In this document: positions 7,702 to 17,293 of the stretch, piece by piece | How positions within the stretch are numbered: position 1 is the first letter of the stretch | How the letters are laid out: each line of letters starts with the position of its first letter | Source of the DNA: Rufibacter latericius | GTDB taxonomy: Bacteria; Bacteroidota; Bacteroidia; Cytophagales; Hymenobacteraceae | DNA length: 64,000 bases | Reading direction: 5' to 3' | Assembly: GCF_003721515.1 (NCBI RefSeq) | Contig: NZ_RJJD01000007.1 | Span: 1 to 64,000 of the forward strand | Translations under genes and position numbers: made by a program | Notes under the pieces: generated by a model | What the model saw: the letters and a program-made list of their open reading frames with translations, nothing else | The model's database searches: none | Told to the model about the DNA's origin: nothing

Positions 7702-10110
7702 ATGTTCAAGAATTACCTCTTAGTTGCTTACCGGACCCTGGTGCGACACAAAGGCTTCTCCTTTATCAATATTGTTGGCCTGGCGCTGGGGCTCACGGCC
7801 TGCCTGCTCATTGGCCTTTTTGTCTATGATGAGCTCCAGTATGACAAGTTTATCCCGGAAGGGGAGCGCGTCTACCGCGTTTATTACAAAAGTACCGGCA
7901 GCAACGTGGCCACCACGCCGCCCATGTTTGCCACCACCTTGCAGCAGGAGTTCCCCGAGGTGGAGAAAACCCTCCGGATCCTCAATATCCTGCAATCCAA
8001 ATTCCTGTTTGAGGCCGGAGACCAGAAACTCTATGAAACGGGCGGCATTATGGCCGAGCCCACTTTCTTTGATTTTTTCCCGCTTGCCTTTCAATATGGT
8101 TCCGCAAATGGAGCTTTGAAAGACCCTGGTTCCATTGTGATCTCAAGGGAGATGGCCCGAAAGTTTTTTAGGGAGGCGAACCCCGTGGGCAAGGTGCTGC
8201 AGATGAGCAAAGAGTCTTATCAGGTGAAGGGTGTGTTTGAGAACAATCCCAAATTTCACCTGCCCATCAACTATGTATTGCCTTTGGCGGCCGCCCAGAT
8301 CCCTGAGGACCAGATGCACAGCTGGACCTGGTACGGAATCAACAATTACGTGAAGCTGGTGAAAGGCGCTGATGCCAAGGCCCTGGAAACCAAGTTCCAG
8401 AAGTTTGTAGCCCAGAAAGCACCGCCCATCCTCAACGAGGCCGGCTCTCCTTACCTGCCATTCTTTCAGTCGCTGCATCAAATCCACCTGCACGCCGCCG
8501 ATTTTGAGTATGACATGGCGCAGAAAGGCAACATTACTTACGTGAATACTTTGAGCATCATCGGGGTTTTCATTCTGATCATCGCCTGCTTTAACTTCGT
8601 GAACTTAGCCACGGCTAAATCGCTGCAGAGGGCCAAAGAAGTGGGCGTGCGCAAAACCATCGGCGCCAGCCGGGGTCAATTGATCCTGCTATTCCTAGGC
8701 GAAACCATCCTGTTGACCTTCATTAGTATCATCTTCGCCTCGGCACTGACTTCGCTTTTTCTGCCTTCCCTGAACGTGTTTACCGGCAAAAGCATCAGCT
8801 TCAATATCTTCCAGGACCCTTCCCTGCTGGTGTTACTGTTCGCCATGACGTTAGCGGTGGGAGTACTGGCGGGTTTTTACCCAGCGCTCTTTCTCTCGGC
8901 TTTTAAACCGGTAAAGGTTTTGAAAGGTGCCATCGTCAGCCACGGCAGCGGCAATAGAACGCCCTGGCTGCGGCACGGATTATTGGTGGTGCAGTTCTCC
9001 CTTTCGGTTTTACTCATCATCAGCGCCGTGGTGGTGAATACCCAGGTTAATTTCCTGCACAACAAGGAGCTAGGCTTTAACAAAGAGCAAATCATGTTCT
9101 TCTCCCTGCGAGGCGATAAGATGAAGGAGAACTATGAGACGTTTAAAAACGAGCTGCTGCGGCTACCAGGCGTGTCAGGCGTTTCGGTGGGCTACGGTTT
9201 TCCGGGTGATTCTTTTGGGAACGGGCCCATGAAAGTGCAGGACGGCGGAGAGACTCGGGAAGGGTACGCCACCCAGATGATGGTGGATTATGACTACCTG
9301 AAGGTGCTTGGACTGGACCTGGCCGCCGGCCGTAATTTCTCCCGAAACAACCCCACTGACCAGGACAAAGCCTTCCTCATCAACGAGACCGCCGCCCGGG
9401 AATATGGCTTGGGAACCCCGGAACAAGCCTTGGGCAAAACCCTGCTCTGGAATACCTGGGCCAACCCAGATTCAGTCAAAGAAGGCAAGGTGATTGGTGT
9501 GGTGAAAGACTTCCATTTCAAGAGCCTCTATGAGAAAGTAGAACCGGCCGTGCTGCAGATTTATCCCAATGCTTACGGCAAAGTTGCCGTGAAGCTCAAG
9601 AGCGCGGGAATGGCCCAGTCCATCCAAGATGTGAAAGCTGTCTGGGACCGGTTCTCGCCTGATTATCCCATTGAATTTGTCTTTATGGATGAAAGCTTTG
9701 CTCATATGTACCAGGCAGAAGATAAACTCAAATCCTTGCTGACCATCTTCACTTCCGTGGCTATTTTTATCGCCTGCTTGGGGCTGTTTGGCTTGGCTGC
9801 CTACGCCGCTGAGCGCCGGAAAAAAGAGATTGGTATCAGGAAGATCCTGGGGGCTGATGTCATGGCCATTGTGGCTTTGCTCAATAAAGAATTCATGAAA
9901 CTCATTGCGGTAGCCGCAATTGTTGCCTTTCCGTTGGCGTGGTACGCCATGCAGAGATGGCTGCAGGATTTTGCCTACCGAATAGAGATCCCGGTTTGGG
10001 CCTTTCTGGCCGCCGGAACCGTGGCTGCTGCCATCGCCTTTGTGACAGTCAGTTTCCATGCCATTAAAGCGGCGACTACGAACCCAGTCAGGAATATAAG
10101 GGTGGAGTAA
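7702..10110 (+). CDS. FtsX/MacB-type ABC permease, first of a tandem pair
   Basis: The permease has 802 residues with the duplicated layout of two MacB periplasmic core domains. The first membrane helix comes right after MFKNYLLVAYRTLVRHKGFSF, then a periplasmic domain to about residue 280, three helices (about 285-420) ending in a family NLATAKSLQRAKEVGVRK signature, a second periplasmic domain, and a final helix bundle with AERRKKEIGIRKILGA. It starts 19 bases after the ATPase stop. It is closely similar to the next gene along its whole length, indicating a tandem duplication. Substrate is unknown. Confidence 0.9.
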   Translation: MFKNYLLVAYRTLVRHKGFSFINIVGLALGLTACLLIGLFVYDELQYDKFIPEGERVYRVYYKSTGSNVATTPPMFATTLQQEFPEVEKTLRILNILQSKFLFEAGDQKLYETGGIMAEPTFFDFFPLAFQYGSANGALKDPGSIVISREMARKFFREANPVGKVLQMSKESYQVKGVFENNPKFHLPINYVLPLAAAQIPEDQMHSWTWYGINNYVKLVKGADAKALETKFQKFVAQKAPPILNEAGSPYLPFFQSLHQIHLHAADFEYDMAQKGNITYVNTLSIIGVFILIIACFNFVNLATAKSLQRAKEVGVRKTIGASRGQLILLFLGETILLTFISIIFASALTSLFLPSLNVFTGKSISFNIFQDPSLLVLLFAMTLAVGVLAGFYPALFLSAFKPVKVLKGAIVSHGSGNRTPWLRHGLLVVQFSLSVLLIISAVVVNTQVNFLHNKELGFNKEQIMFFSLRGDKMKENYETFKNELLRLPGVSGVSVGYGFPGDSFGNGPMKVQDGGETREGYATQMMVDYDYLKVLGLDLAAGRNFSRNNPTDQDKAFLINETAAREYGLGTPEQALGKTLLWNTWANPDSVKEGKVIGVVKDFHFKSLYEKVEPAVLQIYPNAYGKVAVKLKSAGMAQSIQDVKAVWDRFSPDYPIEFVFMDESFAHMYQAEDKLKSLLTIFTSVAIFIACLGLFGLAAYAAERRKKEIGIRKILGADVMAIVALLNKEFMKLIAVAAIVAFPLAWYAMQRWLQDFAYRIEIPVWAFLAAGTVAAAIAFVTVSFHAIKAATTNPVRNIRVE

Positions 10111-10178
10111 AGCAGGATTTTGCCTGCCAAGATCCTTTAATAAAACTAAAGAAAAAGAACAGTTTAAAATCCAAGGAT

Positions 10179-12605
10179 ATGTTCCAGAATTACTTTAAGA
10201 TAGCCTACCGTAACCTGTTACGGTACAAAGGTTTCAGCTTCATCAATATTGCCGGGTTGGCCCTAGGTCTGACGGCCTGCCTGCTGCTGGGTTTGTTTGT
10301 GTACGATGAGCTGCAGTATGACAAATTCTTGCCCGAAGGCGACCGCGTTTACCGGGTGTACAACAATGTGCAGTCTGATGAGTCTACTGACCAGATCACC
10401 TGCGTGCCGCCTATGTTTGGTACTACCATTCAGGAGAACTTTCCGGAGGCCGAGACAGTGTTGCGCATCATTATGCAGCCCTGGGAAGGGAAGAGTTTGG
10501 TGGAGGCTGGTGACAAACGCATCTATGAAAAGGGCGGGCTGGTTTCAGACCCCACTTTTTTCCAGGTGTTTCCGCTCAAATTTATCTTTGGCTCACCCGA
10601 AAAAGTGCTGGATGATCCCGCGTCAGTGGTGATCTCAGATAAATTCTCCAGCAGAGTATTCGGTGATTCAGACCCGGTTGGCAAGAAAATTTCCATTGAC
10701 AAGGAATCCTACCTGGTAAAAGGGGTATTTGAAAGCAACCCTAAGTTTCACCTGCCGGTCAATTTCGTAGTAAACATCGCCCGGATGCAGCTTGACCCGG
10801 AACGCATGAAAAGCTGGGGATGGCAACAGTTCTATACTTATGTTAAGTTGAAGAAAGGTGCTGATCCCGCCCTGTTGCTTTCCAAGTTCCAGGCCCAAGT
10901 CAGAAAGCAGATTGACGAGGAGACACATAAACCCTTTAAATACACTCCGGCCCTGCAGCCCCTGCGGGAGGTACACCTGTACTCCGCCAGTTTCAAATTT
11001 GACCAGTCCTACCGAGGCAATATCACTTATGTGAAAGCGCTGAGCGTGATTGCCGTTTTCATCCTGGTCATTGCCTGCTTTAACTTCGTGAACCTAGCCA
11101 CGGCCAAATCCCTGCAGCGGGCCAAAGAAGTAGGGGTGCGCAAAACCATCGGTGCCAGCCGCGGGCAGTTGATGCTGCAGTTTCTGGGCGAAACCTTGCT
11201 GCTGACGTTCATCAGCGTGGTGTTCGCGGCAGCGCTCACGTCTTTGCTGTTGCCTTCTTTGAATGCCTTCACTGAGAAGGAAATGTCGTTCAATGTCTTT
11301 AACAGCCCGGGTTTGGTTCTGTTGCTGTTAAGTCTGTTGCTGGTGGTGGGTATTTTGGCGGGGCTTTATCCGGCTTTGGTGCTGGCGAACTTCAAGCCGG
11401 TGAGCGTTCTCAAAGGCGCATTGGTGAGTGATGGTGGTCCGGGTAAAACGCCCTGGTTGCGCCACAGCCTTATTGTGCTGCAGTTCTCTTTGTCGGTGTT
11501 CCTTATCATCTGCGCCGTGGTGGTGTACCAGCAGGTGAGTTTCCTGCACAACAAAGACCTTGGGTTCAACAAAGACCAGATCATGTTCTTTGAGATGCGC
11601 GGTGACAACATGTACCAAAACTATGAAACCTTTAAAACCGAGTTGCTAAAAAACCCCAACATTGCCAGCGTGTCCATCGGGTACGGGTTCCCGGGCGATG
11701 CCACGGCCGGCGACGGGATCTATATCACCAGGAACGGGGAGCGGGTGAACCACTCAGTTACCCACCTCATGGTAGACTATGACTACATCAATACCCTTGG
11801 CTTGAAGTTAGTAGCAGGTAGGGGCTTGTCTAAGGATTTCCCCACCGACAAAGACGCCGCGTTCGTGATCAATGAAACCGCCGTGAAGGAGCTGGGATTT
11901 GAAACCCCGCAGAAGGCTTTGGGCCAAAAAATGGAATGGCCCATCTGGGGAGCGACAAGGAAAGATTCTACCAAGAAAGGCGAAGTAGTTGGTGTAGTGA
12001 AAGATTTCCATTTTAAGAGCCTTTTTGACAAAATGGACCCCACCATTCTGCAGATTTTCCCGGGAGCCAACTGGAAGGTGGCCGTTAAGCTGAAAAGCAG
12101 CAACGTGGCCGGGGCAATCGCGCACGTGAAAAACGTCTGGGATGATTTCTCACCCGAGTATCCTATTGAATACAAGTTCATGGATGACAACTTTGAGGTG
12201 ATGTACAAATCTGAGGACAAGCTGAAAACCCTGCTCTGGATCTTTACCGGCATGGCCATCTTCGTGGGCTGTCTGGGCTTATTCGGGTTGGCGGCTTACG
12301 CGGCTGAGCGCCGGAAAAAAGAGATCGGCATCCGGAAGATTCTGGGTGCGGAGACCTCGTCCATCGTGGCCTTGCTGTCCAAAGAGTTCCTGAAACTTGT
12401 TTTGATTGCGGCGGTGATTGCCATGCCTTTGGCTTGGTACGCCATGAGCAAGTGGCTGCAGGATTTCGCATATCGCATTGACATTCCGTTGTGGGTGTTT
12501 GGGGCTGCCGTAATCCTGGCTGGCGTGGTCGCTTTCCTCACCGTAAGTTACCAAGCCCTGAGAGCCGCCACCCTCAACCCCGTGAAAAACCTCCGGATGG
12601 ATTGA
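10179..12605 (+). CDS. FtsX/MacB-type ABC permease, second of a tandem pair
   Basis: The permease has 808 residues, with the same domain order and the same signatures (SLQRAKEVGVRKTIGASRGQ, AERRKKEIGIRKILGA) as the preceding gene. Most differences lie in the two periplasmic domains, as expected if the two permeases keep one ATPase partner but differ in the cargo or in the periplasmic contact. A 68-base spacer separates it from the first copy. A 29-bp hairpin ends the operon. No membrane-fusion protein or TolC homologue is encoded next to them. Confidence 0.9.
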   Translation: MFQNYFKIAYRNLLRYKGFSFINIAGLALGLTACLLLGLFVYDELQYDKFLPEGDRVYRVYNNVQSDESTDQITCVPPMFGTTIQENFPEAETVLRIIMQPWEGKSLVEAGDKRIYEKGGLVSDPTFFQVFPLKFIFGSPEKVLDDPASVVISDKFSSRVFGDSDPVGKKISIDKESYLVKGVFESNPKFHLPVNFVVNIARMQLDPERMKSWGWQQFYTYVKLKKGADPALLLSKFQAQVRKQIDEETHKPFKYTPALQPLREVHLYSASFKFDQSYRGNITYVKALSVIAVFILVIACFNFVNLATAKSLQRAKEVGVRKTIGASRGQLMLQFLGETLLLTFISVVFAAALTSLLLPSLNAFTEKEMSFNVFNSPGLVLLLLSLLLVVGILAGLYPALVLANFKPVSVLKGALVSDGGPGKTPWLRHSLIVLQFSLSVFLIICAVVVYQQVSFLHNKDLGFNKDQIMFFEMRGDNMYQNYETFKTELLKNPNIASVSIGYGFPGDATAGDGIYITRNGERVNHSVTHLMVDYDYINTLGLKLVAGRGLSKDFPTDKDAAFVINETAVKELGFETPQKALGQKMEWPIWGATRKDSTKKGEVVGVVKDFHFKSLFDKMDPTILQIFPGANWKVAVKLKSSNVAGAIAHVKNVWDDFSPEYPIEYKFMDDNFEVMYKSEDKLKTLLWIFTGMAIFVGCLGLFGLAAYAAERRKKEIGIRKILGAETSSIVALLSKEFLKLVLIAAVIAMPLAWYAMSKWLQDFAYRIDIPLWVFGAAVILAGVVAFLTVSYQALRAATLNPVKNLRMD

Positions 12606-12655
12606 TCCTGCTTTCTGAAAGTCTTTCTACCAGCCTTTCCATTCGAAATTTAATT

Positions 12656-12719
12656 TTAAAAGCCTCTGGGTTTAGGGCCTGTTTTCTTAAAAACAGGCCC
12701 TAAACCCAGAGGCTTTTAA
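12656..12719. terminator. Hairpin with 29-bp perfect arms ending the ABC operon
   Basis: Arms 12656-12684 and 12691-12719 are perfect inverted repeats with a six-base loop. The outer part reads AAAAGCCTC/GAGGCTTTT and the inner part (12668-12707) is a near-perfect copy of the dispersed palindrome. It lies 50 bases after the stop of the second permease. Confidence 0.85.
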
Positions 12720-12858
12720 CGGGTGACTAGTCCTTGGTTTTATAATGGATTGGTTGGTTCGTAGTCCTTCTTTTTTCTTTCTCCGTACACCCTGAAAGTT
12801 GGCTAGAGCCTAAAGCTTTACCGGCAGTTTAGAAGAAGAAGACTAAAAATAAGGATCT

Positions 12859-13113
12859 ATGGCAAAGGAAAGCAGAATTCTGAAAGCAATGTATGCGCTG
12901 GTGAAAGATCAGGAAAGTAAAACCGGTTGGCCTATGGATGCGGCTGCCATTTCGGCCCAAACGCCTGGGCTTTCTTTAGGCGAAATAGAACAGGAGATTC
13001 GGGACTTGCAGGTGAAGAAACTGGTGCAGATTGACCACGCGCCTGATATGACCTTGTTTTGCCGGTTCACGGAAGAAGGTTTACAAGAAGCAGAAAAGGC
13101 TGCCCGGCACTAG
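12859..13113 (+). CDS. Small winged-helix-like protein
   Basis: The protein has 84 residues, begins MAKESRILKAMYALVKD and ends FTEEGLQEAEKAARH. The pattern of three short helices followed by a strand pair and a final helix fits a small winged helix-turn-helix fold. It resembles the product at 40544-40789 in length, in the ILxAM start and in the layout of the C-terminal strand pair and helix. Function is unknown, and a DNA-binding or effector-sensing role is an inference. A dispersed palindrome follows its stop. Confidence 0.6.
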   Translation: MAKESRILKAMYALVKDQESKTGWPMDAAAISAQTPGLSLGEIEQEIRDLQVKKLVQIDHAPDMTLFCRFTEEGLQEAEKAARH

Positions 13114-13147
13114 TTTCGTCCCAAGATTACAGCAGAGAGAAAGAATC

Positions 13148-13185
13148 GTTTTAGCGGTGGTTTTAAGAAATCAGGTTTAAAACGC
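13148..13185. repeat. Dispersed palindrome copy between convergent genes
   Basis: The copy starts with CGTTTTAGCGGTGGTTTT and ends with ATCAGGTTTAAAACG. It lies between the stops of the genes at 13113 and 13196 and may act as a shared terminator. Confidence 0.6.
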
Positions 13186-13195
13186 CGAAGGAGGC

Positions 13196-13561
13196 TCAGG
13201 AGGAGGAAGAAGTTCTCTGGAAGGCTTCCAGGGGTAAATTGAGTTCTTCACCCGTCATCACGAAGAAGAAGTTCTGGAGCTGGTGCACGTATTCTACCGG
13301 GGCACTGGTGGCAATGTACCCCCCGTTGAAGACAATCTCTTTGTACTCAGGGTCTAGGGCCCACTGGCTTAATTCGGGAAAAGTGAATTCATGTTCAAGG
13401 GCATTGTAGGAGGCGCCGGAAAGCCATTCTTCGGTCAGGGGCATTGGAGTAAAAGGGGCACCGTTGCCTTTCAGGATAGAGATTAACCTGGGTACGTCCA
13501 GGGCAACAGGTTTCCCTGCTTCCAAGACGATGTTTCCCAGCCGAAGTTCATTTGCAAACAT
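13196..13561 (-). CDS. Conserved Bacteroidota protein of unknown function (LQNFFFVMTGEEL type)
   Basis: The protein has 121 residues and starts MFANELRLGNIV. A VHQLQNFFFVMTGEEL block near the end is familiar from a widespread short protein family in Bacteroidota genomes and their phages. No catalytic motif is visible. The function of the family is unknown to me. It is a single gene, convergent with the small winged-helix gene, and its start lies 341 bases from the next gene stop. Confidence 0.65.
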   Translation of the reverse strand: MFANELRLGNIVLEAGKPVALDVPRLISILKGNGAPFTPMPLTEEWLSGASYNALEHEFTFPELSQWALDPEYKEIVFNGGYIATSAPVEYVHQLQNFFFVMTGEELNLPLEAFQRTSSSS

Positions 13562-13902
13562 GCTGCAATATAAGGTTTATCCCTCTTTCCCAACTTAGGT
13601 TTTACCATCCGGCGGAAGGAGGATATGGAGGATTTTTCAGGACATCTTCAACCCCAGAGAGTCGGCGACAAAAGCCGTGCCATCTATGCCCCTAGAAGTT
13701 GGCCCTGATCCGTCTTCCAGAAACGAATCCTGCAGCGGAATGGATATGCCCAGTTTGAAAGAAGTTAAAACATGCTCAGGAGCAATGACATTGCTTGTAA
13801 AAGGAATAGGTAAGAAAAAAGACAGAACCCTGCCCATCTTCGTCTTCATAAAAAAAGCGAGTGGGGCAGGGTTCTGTGAAATAGGTAATAAAGGGGTGAG
13901 CC
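13562..13902. other. Gap without a supported gene
   Basis: Two overlapping short frames on opposite strands (70 and 79 codons) cover part of it, but neither looks like protein. I see no promoter or hairpin that I can defend. Confidence 0.5.
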
Positions 13903-16380
13903 TTAGGTACGGTTAAGCTCTTCCAGGTTGTTGTTCTGTCGTTTGGGATCAAATTTTTCGCCCCGGCTGAAATTATAACGGAGGTTAATGCCCACGCTGC
14001 GAGCCCTGAAATACTGGTCAAACTCGTGCACGTTCCGGCCTACGGTGGAAATCTTCACCCGCATGCCTTTGAAAATGTCATTGACATTTACAGAGAGGGC
14101 CAGTTTATCATCCAGGAAGCTTTTCTTTACCCCCACGTTAAACCACCATTGACTGGCTACCCGGTAAATCCCGTAAGCGGCTGGTCCCCGGTAGCCGGTA
14201 TTCACTTCTAGTTTCACGCTCCGCGGAAGCAGGATGTTGTTCGTTGATTGGATCTGGTAATGCACCTGGTCGTTGGTGGCCATCTCTTGGTTGAGCACTA
14301 CTTTGTATTTGTTGTAAGACACCAGCATGGAATTTTGGGTATCCCAGTTCTTCATGATTTTCACCGGCACATTGAGGTTGGCGCTTAAGTTATAGGCGTC
14401 GTCCACATTCCCGATGGTATAAACGGTGGTTAGTCTTTGTACATCCAGCAGGGCCAACTCGGCCATGTTGTCTTTGATGATCTGGTAATTGAGGGCTAGG
14501 CTGTAGTCCTTTTTGTAAGTCTGCGTCACCCCGATGGCGTGCGTGTACTGCGGCCGCAAAAACGGGTTCCCTTGCCAATAGGTGTACGGGTCACGGTAAG
14601 CCAGGAAAGGGTTCAGGTTGCCATAATTGGGCCGTTGCAGGCGGCGGCTGTAGCTGTAGTTGACCTGGTAATTTTCGCTCATTTTCTGCTGCACAAAAAG
14701 GCTGGGGAAAAGGCTGAGGTACTCTCTATTGGTTTTCTGACCCGTAGTAACCGACTCTCCGGTAGACATGGTGTGCTCGGCCCGTAAACCAGCCTGCACA
14801 GTGTACCGTTCCCCAAATTTGCTGCTCCAGTTCACGTAACCTGCGTAAATATTTTCATCATAAAGGAAATGGTTTGTTCTTCTGAGGTCTAATTCCAGGG
14901 CCTCAGCGTTGTTGAAAAAGAACCGGGAGTCATTGTCTGCCTCAACCCGGCTGGCTTTCAAACCCACCTCAAACTTTTTGCCCTTGGCATACGGATGGGA
15001 GTAATCTACTTTCCCGGCGTAGATGTTGTACCCGTTGGGAGTATCGGTGTACAGATAGTCCAGAGAATCGGCGGTGGTACCGGTCAGGTCTACAAATTTG
15101 TTGTAAAAGTTGGCATAGCCTCGGTTAGTGATTTTCACCAGATCCAGATCAGCGGAAAGGGTAGTGCCAGCGGTATCCAGTTTTCCCCGGTAATGCACGT
15201 TGCCGGTGTAGTTGGTGAATTTGTTTGTGTTGAAGTTGTTGGCATCTATGTACCGGTTGGCTTGGCTGGGCGCATTCCCCAGGTAAGTATCGGTCAGAAA
15301 ATCGCCGTGCAGGGTATTGGTCACGAAATACCCCATTACGCCAATGCTGTGCTTCTCGGTGAGGTCATAATCTGAGCCTACCCGTACGCTGGGCGGACCC
15401 TGTACTTCGGTGTTCCCGTAAGCCACCTGGTCAAAGTACGTGGTTTGTTCTTCGCCATAAAACACCCTGGTAAAAGTGGCTTGCCGCCCAAAGGTACGAC
15501 GGGCCTGGTCCAAGGTAAGGAAGGTGTTCCACTTGCCTGTTTTGTAGTTGAGCGAGGCCCCTGAGGAATACGCATGCTGGTATCCGTTGTAGTTGTACCC
15601 CGCATACAGGCTCCCGTTCATACCCCGGATTTCGTTTTTCTTCAGGTTGATGTTGAGGATTCCGGAGGCACCTTCGGCGTCAAACTTAGCCGAGGGGTTG
15701 GCGATGATCTCAATGTTCTTGAGGTTTTCAGCGGGCATGCCCTCCAGTAAGGTGCGTAAATCCCGAGCCGCCAGGTAGGTGAGTTTGCCGTCCAGCATCA
15801 CCGTCACCCCGGCACGCCCGTTGAGTTGGATATTCCCTTCCTGGTCAATGAAGACCCCCGGAGCCCGGGCGAGTACATCATAGGCCGTCCTGCCGGCAGC
15901 CAATGCCGTTCCCTCCACACTGACCACCATTTTATCGGCTTCCTGGGTAATGGTGGGCCGTAATCCCTCTACCGTCACTTCCTTCAGTTTGGTGGTGGCC
16001 GCATTCAAAATGACTTTCCCCACGACCACTTCCGGTGCTTGCTCTGACACCACAATGCCGTGCCTTGTCCGGGACTCATACCCAATGAAGCTGAACAGAA
16101 GGCTGTACTCTCCCGGCAATACTCCCGTAAACGAAAAGTTGCCGCGGGCATCGGTTAGGGTACCGTCAACCGATTTTTTGGACCCCTTCTGCAGTAAGGA
16201 AACGGTGGTGTATTCCACCGGTTTACCGGTCAGTGAATCAGTGACCACCCCTGAGATCTTTCCAGGTCCCTTTGGCGCTGTCGCCACAGGTGTGGCCGGA
16301 TTGACCTGAGCCCAAGCCCCCGCCGAAAAGTACAGGCATAGGCATAGCTGTCCCAGCAAAAAGAGGGTTCTTTTTTTCAT
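13903..16380 (-). CDS. Outer-membrane beta-barrel receptor, TonB-receptor-like (OMP_b-brl_3 type)
   Basis: The protein has 825 residues. A signal peptide ends at AWAQ. A carboxypeptidase-regulatory-like beta sandwich follows (KISGVVTDSLTGKPVEYTTVSL), then a plug-like region (TAYDVLARAPGVFIDQEGNIQLNG) and the family sequence ENLKNIEIIANPSAKFDAEGASG, then about 600 residues of barrel rich in aromatic alternation. These proteins sit in the outer membrane, and the family is usually thought to import or bind a ligand. No SusD-like partner is next to it. The stop is near the gap at 13.9 kb and the nearest upstream gene is 913 bases away, so it is monocistronic. Ligand unknown. Confidence 0.88.
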   Translation of the reverse strand: MKKRTLFLLGQLCLCLYFSAGAWAQVNPATPVATAPKGPGKISGVVTDSLTGKPVEYTTVSLLQKGSKKSVDGTLTDARGNFSFTGVLPGEYSLLFSFIGYESRTRHGIVVSEQAPEVVVGKVILNAATTKLKEVTVEGLRPTITQEADKMVVSVEGTALAAGRTAYDVLARAPGVFIDQEGNIQLNGRAGVTVMLDGKLTYLAARDLRTLLEGMPAENLKNIEIIANPSAKFDAEGASGILNINLKKNEIRGMNGSLYAGYNYNGYQHAYSSGASLNYKTGKWNTFLTLDQARRTFGRQATFTRVFYGEEQTTYFDQVAYGNTEVQGPPSVRVGSDYDLTEKHSIGVMGYFVTNTLHGDFLTDTYLGNAPSQANRYIDANNFNTNKFTNYTGNVHYRGKLDTAGTTLSADLDLVKITNRGYANFYNKFVDLTGTTADSLDYLYTDTPNGYNIYAGKVDYSHPYAKGKKFEVGLKASRVEADNDSRFFFNNAEALELDLRRTNHFLYDENIYAGYVNWSSKFGERYTVQAGLRAEHTMSTGESVTTGQKTNREYLSLFPSLFVQQKMSENYQVNYSYSRRLQRPNYGNLNPFLAYRDPYTYWQGNPFLRPQYTHAIGVTQTYKKDYSLALNYQIIKDNMAELALLDVQRLTTVYTIGNVDDAYNLSANLNVPVKIMKNWDTQNSMLVSYNKYKVVLNQEMATNDQVHYQIQSTNNILLPRSVKLEVNTGYRGPAAYGIYRVASQWWFNVGVKKSFLDDKLALSVNVNDIFKGMRVKISTVGRNVHEFDQYFRARSVGINLRYNFSRGEKFDPKRQNNNLEELNRT

Positions 16381-16563
16381 AGAGCAAGAAGTAAGGTTAA
16401 CTAAGTTTTGTGGAGATCCGGGATTTGTATTCTAAAGACACCGGGAAAATTCAACCGTTGCACGCGAGCCGAAAATATTTTGTAAAAAAGCTAGGTTTAA
16501 GGAGTTGGTGGTAGGTAGGGTTGGCTTTATGAAATGAGGAATTGGTTTGTGGTATTGGTATTT

Positions 16564-16598
16564 GTTTTAGGGCTGTTTTTTGGAAATAAGGTCTAAAC
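16564..16598. repeat. Dispersed palindrome copy
   Basis: Left half GTTTTAGGGCTGTTTT, right half AATAAGGTCTAAAC. It is 183 bases upstream of the beta-barrel receptor start. Confidence 0.6.
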
Positions 16599-16696
16599 CA
16601 TAATTTCCTTTCATCAGGTTAGAGGCTTTTATATTTTTTAATGTTAATGTTCTTTACCGGCTTCTTTTCCGAAAAGGTATCTTAAACGCACGTACA

Positions 16697-17026
16697 CCTT
16701 TGAAGGGGGTAGGGGGATGATTCAAGACCCGGAATCCATGGTTCAAGTCTGAGACTTGGACCTACCATGAACTGAAGTTTGAAACTTCAATGAGGCGACA
16801 GCCTCAAAATCACTTTATAGGTCTTTTCCGCCGTTGTTGGTGTTCTCACCAACGACCCTGAGTGCCTCTCCGGTTAGCTATAAACCTTTACCTTCCATTT
16901 CCTTCTTACCAAGCCTCAGGGCTGGAGTAGCTTCCTGCTTGGGTTTGTCAGGTTGATCCTTGATGCTCATCCGAACCAAAAGAATCAAGAAGAAATGAAG
17001 CGCGCTGATGCTCAGACAGGCTTTTT
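16697..17026. repeat. Long dispersed repeat, copy A
   Basis: The copy shares several blocks with 21505-21797 in the same order: a CCTTTGAAGGG start, a hairpin around GGTTCAAGTCT/AGACTTGGACC (16736-16769), a second hairpin TGAAGTTT-G-AAACTTCA (16773-16789), GAGGCGACAGCCTC (16792-16805), and a GCTGGAGT to CTCAGACAG tail with TTTGTCAGGTTGATCCTTGATGCTC. The hairpin-rich, non-coding nature suggests a REP- or MITE-like element. Confidence 0.7.
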
Positions 17027-17293
17027 ACGCCTCAATGTACCACCTCGTTGCTGTCTTCTGTTTCATCGACCACGTAGGTTGTTGCAGCTTGGACTGTTCT
17101 ACCGTGCGGCAGGCCGTGCCTCGGCCTCATGGTTGGCCTTAGTCCCGACCTGCCGCAGAGTTCATTTAAAATTCTTTACGAATAAGGACGAAATATAAAT
17201 CAAGCCTTACCCAGCACATCATCTTTGTTTTAGGGCCTTTTTTTTAAACATGGCAAAAAAGAAGAATCCTTTTCTGATCAAACTTCTTTGTCC

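Larger units (their letters stand above)
16381..17293. other. 913-base intergenic region with repeats
   Basis: The region has no supported gene. It holds a dispersed palindrome copy (16564-16598), copy A of the long repeat (16697-17026), an inverted repeat TGCGGCAGG/CCTGCCGCA (17105-17113 and 17149-17157), and a degenerate palindrome copy (17227-17258). An 81-codon frame at 16953-17198 lies inside the repeats and is rejected. Confidence 0.6.

Noticed and set aside
13637-13916. Two overlapping short frames in the gap at 13.6-13.9 kb
   Set aside because: Opposite strands, low quality, and the end overlaps the receptor gene.
16736-16769. tRNA-like GGTTCAAGTCT word in the repeat
   Set aside because: It is a simple hairpin of the repeat; no acceptor, anticodon or T-arm arrangement is present.
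16953-17198. 81-codon frame in the intergenic repeat region
   Set aside because: It lies inside the hairpin-rich repeat and its composition is not protein-like.
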